The notes below the pieces were generated by a model, which was not told the origin of the DNA, did not search any database, and saw nothing but the letters and a program-made list of their open reading frames with translations. A program made the translations under genes and the position numbers. DNA of 15,328 nucleotides from Treponema sp. UBA3649 (GTDB lineage Bacteria > Spirochaetota > Spirochaetia > Treponematales > Treponemataceae): positions 1 through 15,328 of the forward strand of contig DFKI01000183.1 of the NCBI GenBank assembly GCA_002373325.1. The letters are read 5' to 3'. Below are positions 1 through 6,268 of this stretch, piece after piece. Numbering within the stretch: the first letter of the stretch is position 1; each line of letters starts with the position of its first letter.

Positions 1-432
1 TACAACATGGGCGACTACTTCAAGCACTGGATTGACATTGGAAAGGCTTCAAGCGAGGACAAGCTTCCGAAGATTTTCTACGTCAACTGGTTCAGAAAGG
101 ACGACAACAACAAGGATCTCCCCGGTGGATTCATGTGGCCCGGATATGGCGACAACAGCCGCGTACTCGCATGGATTTTCGACCGCTGCGACGGAAAGGA
201 CAACTACGTTGACACACCAATCGGATTCATGCCGAAAGAGGGAGCAATCAACACGGACGGACTTGCAGATTACTACAAGAAGACTCTGCCTGAAATCCTC
301 AAGGTTGACACAGAGGGATGGCTCAAGGAAGTCAAGGACATCCGCGAGAACCACTATCCAAAGTTCGGTGCTCACCTGCCCAAGGAGCTCATGGACATTC
401 TCGACGACCTGGAGAAGAGACTCAAGGCATAA
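1..432 (+). CDS. pckG: phosphoenolpyruvate carboxykinase (GTP), C-terminal part (5' end outside window)
   Basis: GTP-dependent PEPCK interconverts oxaloacetate and PEP in the cytoplasm. In fermenting bacteria it often runs in the carboxylating direction, feeding the succinate branch. The window opens inside the gene: frame 1 is open from base 1 and shows about 143 C-terminal residues of a protein that is usually near 600. Family landmarks are YNMGDYF at the very start, then NWFRKD, then the guanine-nucleotide-binding stretch FMWPGYGDNSRVL, then TPIGFMPKE. Between NWFRKD and FMWPG there are a few more residues than I recall in animal PEPCK. The ATG at base 7 is internal, not a start. The gene ends with TAA, followed 35 bases later by a strong terminator, so it is the last gene of its transcript. 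The ATP-dependent PEPCK family is excluded because these motifs belong to the GTP family. Confidence 0.95.
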   Translation, partial: YNMGDYFKHWIDIGKASSEDKLPKIFYVNWFRKDDNNKDLPGGFMWPGYGDNSRVLAWIFDRCDGKDNYVDTPIGFMPKEGAINTDGLADYYKKTLPEILKVDTEGWLKEVKDIRENHYPKFGAHLPKELMDILDDLEKRLKA

Positions 433-467
433 GGCCGCGTCTTAAAAGGACATAAGCCGGAAAAATG

Positions 468-507
468 CGGGGGTGCAGACAGTAAAAGGTCCGTGCCCCC
501 GTTTTTT
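468..507 (+). terminator. Rho-independent terminator of pckG
   Basis: A 13-position stem pairs 468-480 with 489-501. It starts with C/G and five G-C pairs, includes two G-U wobbles and one A-C mismatch, has an 8-base loop, and is followed by six T (502-507). It lies 35 bases after the pckG stop. Confidence 0.93.
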
Positions 508-539
508 ATCGAAAAACCACCGAAAACACCAAATAAAGC

Positions 540-569
540 GTAGTTTCTGCATATTTATGCAATAACTAC
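540..569. promoter_or_regulatory. 30-bp interrupted palindrome upstream of the pflB promoter (candidate operator)
   Basis: Arms GTAGTT (540-545) and AACTAC (564-569) flank a second perfect pair, TGCATA (548-553) and TATGCA (556-561). Two-base spacers separate the arms on each side and TT lies at the centre. All 12 arm positions pair. The centre is near 554.5, about 85 bases upstream of the predicted pflB start point, a place where activators often bind. It has no T-run behind it, so it is not a terminator. It matches neither the Fnr (TTGAT-N4-ATCAA) nor the Crp (TGTGA-N6-TCACA) pattern. The binding protein is unknown; the regulatory role is inferred from symmetry and position. Confidence 0.5.
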
Positions 570-603
570 ACTAAATATACTTCCAAAAAATTTCAAAAAT
601 CTG

Positions 604-632
604 TTGATACTTTTCTATAAATGAGTTATATT
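604..632 (+). promoter_or_regulatory. predicted pflB promoter
   Basis: TTGATA (604-609), a spacer of exactly 17 bases, and TATATT (627-632). Transcription should begin near 639, giving a leader of about 95 bases before the pflB ATG. The only other long intergenic elements nearby are the palindrome at 540-569 and the leader hairpins. Confidence 0.75.
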
Positions 633-640
633 TGTAGATA

Positions 641-684
641 CAGACGAGGCAGGGTGCCGAATCTGCATGGCCGCCTAAAAGCGG
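641..684 (+). promoter_or_regulatory. structured 5' leader of pflB mRNA (two hairpins)
   Basis: Hairpin 1 begins within a few bases of the predicted RNA 5' end. CAGA (641-644) pairs with TCTG (662-665) and GGCA (648-651) pairs with TGCC (655-658). They are separated by a symmetric 3x3 internal loop, CGA against GAA, that can form tandem G-A pairs. Hairpin 2 is CCGC (671-674) with GCGG (681-684) around a CTAAAA loop. I could not match it to a known riboswitch; in particular the conserved core of the ZTP (pfl) motif is absent. It could stabilise the mRNA, bind a protein, or be incidental. Confidence 0.45.
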
Positions 685-733
685 ATAACACGGTAAACAA
701 TCGCTTAACTAACTATATTTTAAGGGGTTCAAG

Positions 734-3070
734 ATGATCGAACGAGAAGAATGGAAAGGCTTCAAAACAGGTCGCCTTTGGCAGGACGAAGTAAACGTCC
801 GTGAATTCATTCAGCTGAATTACACACCATTTGACGGTGATTCAAGCTTCCTGGCGGGTCCTACTGACGCAACCAACAAGCTCTTTGCCGAGCTGCAGCG
901 TCTTCAGAAGGAAGAGCACAACAAGAAGTCTGTGGGACTTGACGGAAAGGAACGCTCAGGAGTTCTTGACCTCGACACGGACATTGTAACGGGAATCACC
1001 TCCCACAAGCCCGGCTACATCTGCGAGGACGGAAAGAACCTTGAGCAGGTTGTAGGTCTCCAGACAGACAAGCCCTTGAAGAGAGCTTTCATGCCCTTCG
1101 GTGGAATCCGCATGGCAGAGCAGAGCTGCGAGATGTACGGATACAAGCCCAACGCAGAGCTTCACAAAATCTTCACAGAGTACCACAAGACACACTCAGA
1201 CGCAGTGTTCCAGGTTTACTCACCCGAAATCCGCAAGGCACGTTCAGCACACATCCTGACCGGTTTGCCGGATACTTATGGACGCGGACGCATTGTTGGT
1301 GACTACCGCCGCATCGCACTTTACGGAATTGACTTCCTGATTCAGGAAAAGCAGAAGGATTTCGCAAACATCGGTGACGGAACAATGACCGATGACGTAA
1401 TCCGCCTCCGTGAGGAAGTCGCTGAGCAGATCAAGGCTCTCGGACAGATGAAGGAAATGGCCGCATCTTACGGATTCGACATCTCAAAGCCTGCAAAGAC
1501 AGCAAAAGAAGCATTCCAGTGGCTCTACTTCGGCTACCTCGCCGCGATCAAGACACAGAACGGTGCAGCAATGTCTGTCGGACGCATCGCTACATTCCTT
1601 GACATCTACATCGAGCGCGACCTCAAGAACGGAACCCTTACGGAAGCCAAGGCACAGGAGCTCGTTGACCACATCGTCATGAAGTTCCGCATGGTCCGCT
1701 TCGCACGTATCGAAAGCTACAACCAGCTCTTCTCAGGCGACCCAATCTGGGCAACCCTTGAAGTAGCAGGTCTCGGACAGGACGGACGCTCAATGGTAAC
1801 AAAGAACGACTTCCGCTTCCTCCACACTCTTGAGAACATGGGTCCCTCACCTGAGCCGAACATCACGGTTCTCTACTCAAAGAGACTCCCGAAGAACTTC
1901 CGCGACTATGCCGCAAAGATTTCTATCGACACATCTTCAATCCAGTACGAGAACGACGACATCATGCGCCCGATCTGGGGTGATGACTACTCCATCTGCT
2001 GCTGCGTTTCTGCAACACAGACAGGAAAAGAGATGCAGTTCTTCGGAGCACGCGCAAACCTTGCAAAGGCACTTCTCTACGCGATTAACGGCGGTAAGGA
2101 TGAAGAAGCTGGTCTTACACCAGGTGTTCAGGTCGGACCGGAGATTGCTCCAATCACATCAGAATACCTTGACTACAAGGAAGTCATGCACAAGTACGAC
2201 ATCATGCTTGAATGGCTTGCAGGCCTGTATGTAAATACACTGAACGCAATCCACTACATGCACGACAAGTATTACTATGAGGCTGCCGAGCTTGCTCTTA
2301 TCGATACAGATGTCCGCCGCACATTCGCAACTGGTATCGCAGGATTCAGCCACGTTGTTGACTCCCTCTCTGCAATCAAGTACGCAAAGGTCAAGGTTCT
2401 CCGCCGCGACATCGATGTTACGGACAAGAAGGGCAAGAGGGTTTTCGCTCCCAACATGGCTTATGACTTCCAGATTGAGGGTGACTTCCCACGCTACGGA
2501 CAGGATGACGACCGCGCAGACGAAATCGCAAAGTGGCTCTTGAAGACATTCATCGGAAAAATCAAGAAGCACCACACATACCGCAACGCAGAGCCCACAA
2601 CCTCTATCCTTACAATCACTTCAAACGTGGTTTACGGAAAGGCAACCGGTGCTCTTCCGAACGGACGCAAGGCACACGAGCCATTCTCACCCGGAGCCAA
2701 CCCATCTTACGGTGCGGAGACAAAGGGTCTCGTAAAGAGCTTGAACTCTGTCGCAAAGGTACCTTATGAGTACTCACTCGACGGAATCTCCAACACTCAG
2801 ACAATCAACCCCGACGCACTCGGACACGATGAGAAAGAGAGAATCAACAATCTCGTGAACGTAATGGACGGATACTTCGCAAAGGGTGCACATCACCTGA
2901 ACGTGAACGTATTCGGAGTTGAAAAGCTCAAGGATTGCCAGGCTCATCCCGAAAAGCCAGAATATGCGAACTTCACTGTCCGCGTCTCTGGATATGCAGT
3001 CCGCTTCATCAACCTGACAAAGGAGCAGCAGGACGACGTCATCGCACGTACTTGCCACGCATCACTCTAG
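734..3070 (+). CDS. pflB: pyruvate formate-lyase (formate C-acetyltransferase)
   Basis: Cytoplasmic glycyl-radical enzyme converting pyruvate and CoA to acetyl-CoA and formate under anaerobic conditions. It has 778 residues, close to the 760 of E. coli PflB. The catalytic adjacent cysteines lie in SICCCVS: Cys423 and Cys424 match the E. coli Cys418-Cys419 pair, and Cys422 is an extra neighbour. The C-terminal glycyl-radical loop reads RVSGYAVRF with the radical on Gly753, followed by LTKEQQDDVIARTCH as in true PFLs. That separates it from glycerol dehydratase-like or choline lyase relatives. The start is supported by AAGGGG (722-727) six bases before ATG. It has its own promoter (604-632) and terminator (3139-3173), so it is monocistronic. 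The activase gene pflA lies downstream but beyond argC, in another transcript. Confidence 0.98.
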   Translation: MIEREEWKGFKTGRLWQDEVNVREFIQLNYTPFDGDSSFLAGPTDATNKLFAELQRLQKEEHNKKSVGLDGKERSGVLDLDTDIVTGITSHKPGYICEDGKNLEQVVGLQTDKPLKRAFMPFGGIRMAEQSCEMYGYKPNAELHKIFTEYHKTHSDAVFQVYSPEIRKARSAHILTGLPDTYGRGRIVGDYRRIALYGIDFLIQEKQKDFANIGDGTMTDDVIRLREEVAEQIKALGQMKEMAASYGFDISKPAKTAKEAFQWLYFGYLAAIKTQNGAAMSVGRIATFLDIYIERDLKNGTLTEAKAQELVDHIVMKFRMVRFARIESYNQLFSGDPIWATLEVAGLGQDGRSMVTKNDFRFLHTLENMGPSPEPNITVLYSKRLPKNFRDYAAKISIDTSSIQYENDDIMRPIWGDDYSICCCVSATQTGKEMQFFGARANLAKALLYAINGGKDEEAGLTPGVQVGPEIAPITSEYLDYKEVMHKYDIMLEWLAGLYVNTLNAIHYMHDKYYYEAAELALIDTDVRRTFATGIAGFSHVVDSLSAIKYAKVKVLRRDIDVTDKKGKRVFAPNMAYDFQIEGDFPRYGQDDDRADEIAKWLLKTFIGKIKKHHTYRNAEPTTSILTITSNVVYGKATGALPNGRKAHEPFSPGANPSYGAETKGLVKSLNSVAKVPYEYSLDGISNTQTINPDALGHDEKERINNLVNVMDGYFAKGAHHLNVNVFGVEKLKDCQAHPEKPEYANFTVRVSGYAVRFINLTKEQQDDVIARTCHASL

Positions 3071-3137
3071 TCAGAAAAAACTGATTTCAACTCTGGATTG
3101 CAAATAAACACAATCCGCTGATTGAATCAGAATCCAG
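3071..3137 (+). other. alternative hairpins in the pflB 3' untranslated region
   Basis: Several short inverted repeats sit between the stop codon and the terminator. TCAG (3071-3074) pairs with CTGA (3081-3084). GGATTG (3095-3100) pairs with CAATCC (3111-3116). CTGGATT (3093-3099) can instead pair with AATCCAG (3131-3137). CTGATT-G-AATCAG occupies 3118-3130. The pairings compete, so not all can form together. A role in mRNA stability is only inference. Confidence 0.4.
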
Positions 3138-3138
3138 G

Positions 3139-3173
3139 TCCCCCGCTCTGATTTTTCGGACGGGGGATTTTTT
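3139..3173 (+). terminator. Rho-independent terminator of pflB
   Basis: TCCCCCGCTC (3139-3148) pairs with GGACGGGGGA (3158-3167), with one C-A mismatch and one wobble, around a 9-base loop. Six T follow (3168-3173). It separates pflB from argC. Confidence 0.93.
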
Positions 3174-3197
3174 CAACCGAAGCTTTTAGAGGCTCCC

Positions 3198-3226
3198 TTT
3201 ACTTTATCCGCAAAAACTGTTATAAT
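3198..3226 (+). promoter_or_regulatory. extended -10 promoter driving argC (probably leaderless)
   Basis: TTTACT (3198-3203), 17-base spacer, perfect TATAAT (3221-3226), with TG at 3218-3219 making an extended -10. The argC ATG begins at 3233, just six bases after the -10, so the expected start point is at or one base before the A of the ATG. No Shine-Dalgarno can be seen in front of this ATG. Confidence 0.8.
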
Positions 3227-3232
3227 CATCCC

Positions 3233-4180
3233 ATGAGTTACAGAATCTTTATTGATGGAAAAGAAGGCACAACAGGCCTGAAGATTTTCGAGCGCTTTGA
3301 GAAACGCAGCGACATTGAGATTATCACGATTGACGAGGACAAAAGAAAGGACCCCAAGGAAAAAGCAAGGCTCATAAATGAGTCGGACTATACATTCCTT
3401 TGTCTCCCTGATGCAGCCGCAATCGAATCCGCGGAGCTTTGCACGAATCCGAATACAAAAATAATAGACGCTTCAACCGCGCACAGAATCAATCCAGACT
3501 GGGCATACGGTTTTCCGGAGCTGGACAAATCGTTCAGGGAAAAAATCATCAGTTCAAAAAGGGTCGCTGTTCCGGGCTGCTATGCGAGCGGTTCCATCGC
3601 GATTCTTTATCCCCTTGTAAAAAGCGGTATCCTTCCGAAAGACTATCCCGTGACAATTCATGCGGTAAGCGGATATTCAGGAGCCGGTAAAAAGGCCATC
3701 GCCCAGTACGAGGCTGAGGACCGGGACAAGGGACTTGACTCACCCAGACTTTACGCTCTCACCCAGGCACACAAGCATCTTCCCGAAATCACCAAAATAA
3801 GCGGACTCGATTTTGAGCCGATCTTCAATCCCTACGTTTGCGACTATTTCCAGGGAATGACGGTCAGCGTGGGACTTCACTCAAGGCTCCTTTCAAAAAA
3901 AGTCACCGCGCATGATGTCTGGGAAATGTTCGCCTCACATTACGATGGAAGCAAGTTCGTCAAGGTCTGCGGATTCATGGGTGAAGGAACATTGACCGAG
4001 CAGTTCATCCCTGCGAACACACTTGCGGGCACAAATGAGATGCAGGTCTTTGTCTACGGAAACGACGACAGAATCATGGTGACGACAAGATTTGACAACC
4101 TTGGAAAGGGAGCATCCGGAGCCGCCGTTCAGTGCATGAACATAATGATGGGCATCGACGAAGCTACGGGTCTTATCTGA
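3233..4180 (+). CDS. argC: N-acetyl-gamma-glutamyl-phosphate reductase, type 2
   Basis: NADPH-dependent enzyme of arginine biosynthesis that reduces N-acetylglutamyl phosphate to the semialdehyde; cytoplasmic. It has 315 residues, the length of the shorter type-2 ArgC family. The N-terminus FIDGKEGTTG is the family's nucleotide-binding start and fixes the ATG. The catalytic cysteine is Cys116 in VPGCYASG. The catalytic-histidine region is HKHLPEI (His180/His182), and AVSGYSGAGKK precedes it. There is no Shine-Dalgarno and the -10 hexamer ends six bases before the ATG, which points to leaderless translation. No other arginine gene is visible in the window. pflA follows after 42 bases with no terminator between, so the two are probably co-transcribed although they share no pathway. 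Confidence 0.96.
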   Translation: MSYRIFIDGKEGTTGLKIFERFEKRSDIEIITIDEDKRKDPKEKARLINESDYTFLCLPDAAAIESAELCTNPNTKIIDASTAHRINPDWAYGFPELDKSFREKIISSKRVAVPGCYASGSIAILYPLVKSGILPKDYPVTIHAVSGYSGAGKKAIAQYEAEDRDKGLDSPRLYALTQAHKHLPEITKISGLDFEPIFNPYVCDYFQGMTVSVGLHSRLLSKKVTAHDVWEMFASHYDGSKFVKVCGFMGEGTLTEQFIPANTLAGTNEMQVFVYGNDDRIMVTTRFDNLGKGASGAAVQCMNIMMGIDEATGLI

Positions 4181-4222
4181 AAAGAGATGAAATCCATCCC
4201 GTAAAAAAGCAAGGAGTTTCCC

Positions 4223-4972
4223 ATGACAAAAGGGTATGTCCATTCCATAGAAAGTTTTGGCTCGGTGGACGGACCGGGCGTAAGATACATCATTTTTTTA
4301 AGCGGATGTCCGTTGCGATGTCTTTTCTGCCACAATCCCGACACATGGCAGGCGGGAAAGGGAGAGCTCAGAAGTCCCGATGATTTGATTCAGGAATCGC
4401 TTTCTTGCAGGGACTACTGGGGCGAGAAGGGAGGTATCACAGTCAGCGGAGGAGAGCCGCTCGTCCAGATTGATTTTCTGATTGATTTGTTCACCGAGGC
4501 AAAAAAATACGGAATCAACACGTGCATAGACACATCAGGCGCTCCGTTCGTAAAATCGGGAGATTGGTTCGAAAAATTCCAAAAGCTCATGGACCTCACC
4601 GACATCCTTTTGATGGACATAAAGCACATTGACCCGGATGAGCATGTAAAACTCACCGGAAAGGGAAACTCGAACATAATCGAAATGTTCCGCTACCTTG
4701 ATGAGATTAAAAAGCCAATCTGGATCCGCCACGTGCTTGTTCCCGGCTGGTCCGACAACGACGAGTACCTCACGCGCACAAGGGATTTTATCCGGACGCT
4801 CTCAAACGTGCAAAGGGTGGAGATTCTCCCCTACCACACTCTCGGAGTTTCAAAATACAAGGAGCTCGGGATTCCGTACAAACTTGAAGGGGTCTCTTCC
4901 CCCGACGCGGAAAGAATCAAGAACGCAAAGACAATCCTTGAGTGCGACAAATACAGGGGCTGGCAGGATTAG
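4223..4972 (+). CDS. pflA: pyruvate formate-lyase activating enzyme (radical SAM)
   Basis: Radical-SAM activase that uses a [4Fe-4S] cluster and S-adenosylmethionine to abstract hydrogen from the PFL glycine (Gly753 of the PflB encoded upstream). It has 249 residues, the usual size for PflA. The N-terminal substrate loop GSVDGPGVRY is followed by the cluster motif CPLRCLFC, with Cys29, Cys33 and Cys36 (CX3CX2C). SAM-binding SGGEP is at 75-79. There is no extra ferredoxin-like cysteine domain of the kind seen in activases of other glycyl-radical enzymes, which favours PFL as partner. The start is set by AAGGAG (4211-4216), six bases before ATG. It sits behind argC, not directly behind pflB. 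Its TAG overlaps the TAA of the convergent HAD gene, and no terminator is visible at this end. Confidence 0.97.
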   Translation: MTKGYVHSIESFGSVDGPGVRYIIFLSGCPLRCLFCHNPDTWQAGKGELRSPDDLIQESLSCRDYWGEKGGITVSGGEPLVQIDFLIDLFTEAKKYGINTCIDTSGAPFVKSGDWFEKFQKLMDLTDILLMDIKHIDPDEHVKLTGKGNSNIIEMFRYLDEIKKPIWIRHVLVPGWSDNDEYLTRTRDFIRTLSNVQRVEILPYHTLGVSKYKELGIPYKLEGVSSPDAERIKNAKTILECDKYRGWQD

Positions 4973-5568
4973 AAAATCAAATCAAGACCAAGTTTCCGGG
5001 AAAGATTCTCGGCACCGTCAAAATGAATCGCCCGGATTCCAAGGCTCTCGGCTCCAAGGCAGTTTTCCTTTCTGTCATCAATGAAGACCGTATTCTCCGC
5101 TTTTTCCTCCTCGGCAAAAAGAATCAGTTTCCAGAACTCAGGGTCAGGCTTCGAGACTCCCATCAGGCAGGAGGCATAGGTCTGGTCAAAGTAGCTGTAG
5201 TCCCCCCTCTCCATGTGATTCAAGTAATGGCTTTCTATGGTATTCGTCCCGCAGACCACACGGTTCCCCTTTTTTCTGAGTTCTTTGATTATGGCGACGG
5301 TCCCCTCGTTCAGGACAGGGTGAAAAAGATAATGCCACCAGTCAGTCTTTACTCCGATGCCGCTCCTTTCCCCGAAAAGCCGCCAGAATTCCTTGGCTCC
5401 TATTTTTCCGTCCGAGTACATGGCAAAAATGTCCGCCTTCCCCGGATGTCCCTCGCCGCCACAAATCCTGTCAAACTCACCCTCTCCAAGGCCCAAAATC
5501 TTTTCAAGACGCGGAACTATGGTACATGTCGATGTCACCACTCCGCCCATGTCAAAAATATAAAGCAT
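4969..5568 (-). CDS. HAD-family hydrolase, YihX-like
   Basis: Probable small phosphatase of the haloacid dehalogenase superfamily, 199 residues, no signal peptide. Motif I is FDMGGVV with nucleophile Asp6; the second Asp usual in HAD phosphatases is Gly8, as in the YihX-type subfamily (DLGNV or DLGGV). Motif II is in VCGTNT (Thr108), the motif III lysine is Lys140 in SKPDPEFW, and motif IV is FIDDRKEN (Asp164, Asp165). YihX of E. coli is an alpha-glucose-1-phosphatase, which would be suggestive given that cellobiose phosphorylase makes glucose-1-phosphate, but the substrate cannot be read from sequence. It starts nine bases after the preceding HAD gene; that gene's TGA is part of the Shine-Dalgarno region (TGAGG). 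It is the last gene of the operon, and its 3' end overlaps pflA by four bases tail-to-tail. Confidence 0.88.
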   Translation of the reverse strand: MLYIFDMGGVVTSTCTIVPRLEKILGLGEGEFDRICGGEGHPGKADIFAMYSDGKIGAKEFWRLFGERSGIGVKTDWWHYLFHPVLNEGTVAIIKELRKKGNRVVCGTNTIESHYLNHMERGDYSYFDQTYASCLMGVSKPDPEFWKLILFAEEEKAENTVFIDDRKENCLGAESLGIRAIHFDGAENLSRKLGLDLIF

Positions 5569-5577
5569 AGATAATCC

Positions 5578-6252
5578 TCAGTCAAAAAGCACTTCGATTA
5601 AATCTGAAAATTTACTTAATTTCGCGATACAATCATCGTCATCCACTTTCCCGAAACCATAAGATGCCCACGCAAAAGGAATTCCCGCCTGTTTGCACGC
5701 CTCAGCATCTCCCGAAGTGTCGCCGACATAAATCGGAGAATGTATCTGGTTCCTCTGCACAATCAGCTGGAGATTCTCCGCCTTTCCCTTGCCCGTCCTG
5801 CCGAAACACTCAAAATCCTTGATACAGTCTGAAATCCCGCATTTACTTATCACAAGCTCGATATAGCCGTCCTGGCAGTTGCTTACCACAAAGATATTCA
5901 TGCTTTCAGAAAGTTTCCGAATCGTCTCGACCACCCCGGGATATGTGATGTCAAGCGTCATATCATTCAGCGAGACATGTTCCTCCGAGCAACATTCCGA
6001 AATCAGCATGTCCCTTTTGTCAGCGGGAAGCTCAGGCCATAAATCAAGGGCTATGGTGTCCATGGTCTTTCCGAATTCCTGCTGCAAAATCTGCGCGTTC
6101 ACTTTTTTTATGGGATAAGTTTTCTGCAGTCCGCTCATGTCTATCGCACGGTTCCAAGCCACGGCAACGATTCCCGTCGTGTTCCAGATTGTTCCGTCAA
6201 TGTCCAGAATCAGCCCGTCAAATTTCGCGGTCCGATTAATTATCTCTTCCAT
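5578..6252 (-). CDS. HAD-family hydrolase, phosphoglycolate phosphatase-like
   Basis: Predicted cytoplasmic phosphatase of 224 residues. The complete HAD set is present: motif I LILDIDGTIWNT (Asp17 nucleophile, Asp19 acid/base), motif II VVSNCQ (Ser124), motif III lysine in GKGKAEN (155-157), motif IV YVGDTSGDAEA (Asp178, Asp182). The helical cap between residues 25 and 105 is the C1 type typical of Gph/PgmB-like members. The substrate is undetermined; phosphoglycolate or a sugar phosphate are both possible. GGAG stands nine bases before the ATG. The gene is 16 bases behind ispH and 9 bases before the second HAD gene, so it is an internal member of the four-gene operon. Confidence 0.9.
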   Translation of the reverse strand: MEEIINRTAKFDGLILDIDGTIWNTTGIVAVAWNRAIDMSGLQKTYPIKKVNAQILQQEFGKTMDTIALDLWPELPADKRDMLISECCSEEHVSLNDMTLDITYPGVVETIRKLSESMNIFVVSNCQDGYIELVISKCGISDCIKDFECFGRTGKGKAENLQLIVQRNQIHSPIYVGDTSGDAEACKQAGIPFAWASYGFGKVDDDDCIAKLSKFSDLIEVLFD

Positions 6253-6268
6253 AAATCATTCTCCAGAA

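Noticed and set aside
641..700. ZTP (pfl-type), FMN or cyclic-di-GMP riboswitch in front of pflB
   Set aside because: Short strings such as GGCAGGGTG and CCGCCT recall parts of known cores, but the remaining conserved elements and their spacing are absent.
4942..5574. Long plus-strand frame of 210 codons opposite the YihX-like HAD gene
   Set aside because: It is antisense to a gene with complete HAD motifs, starts inside pflA and encodes nothing recognisable.
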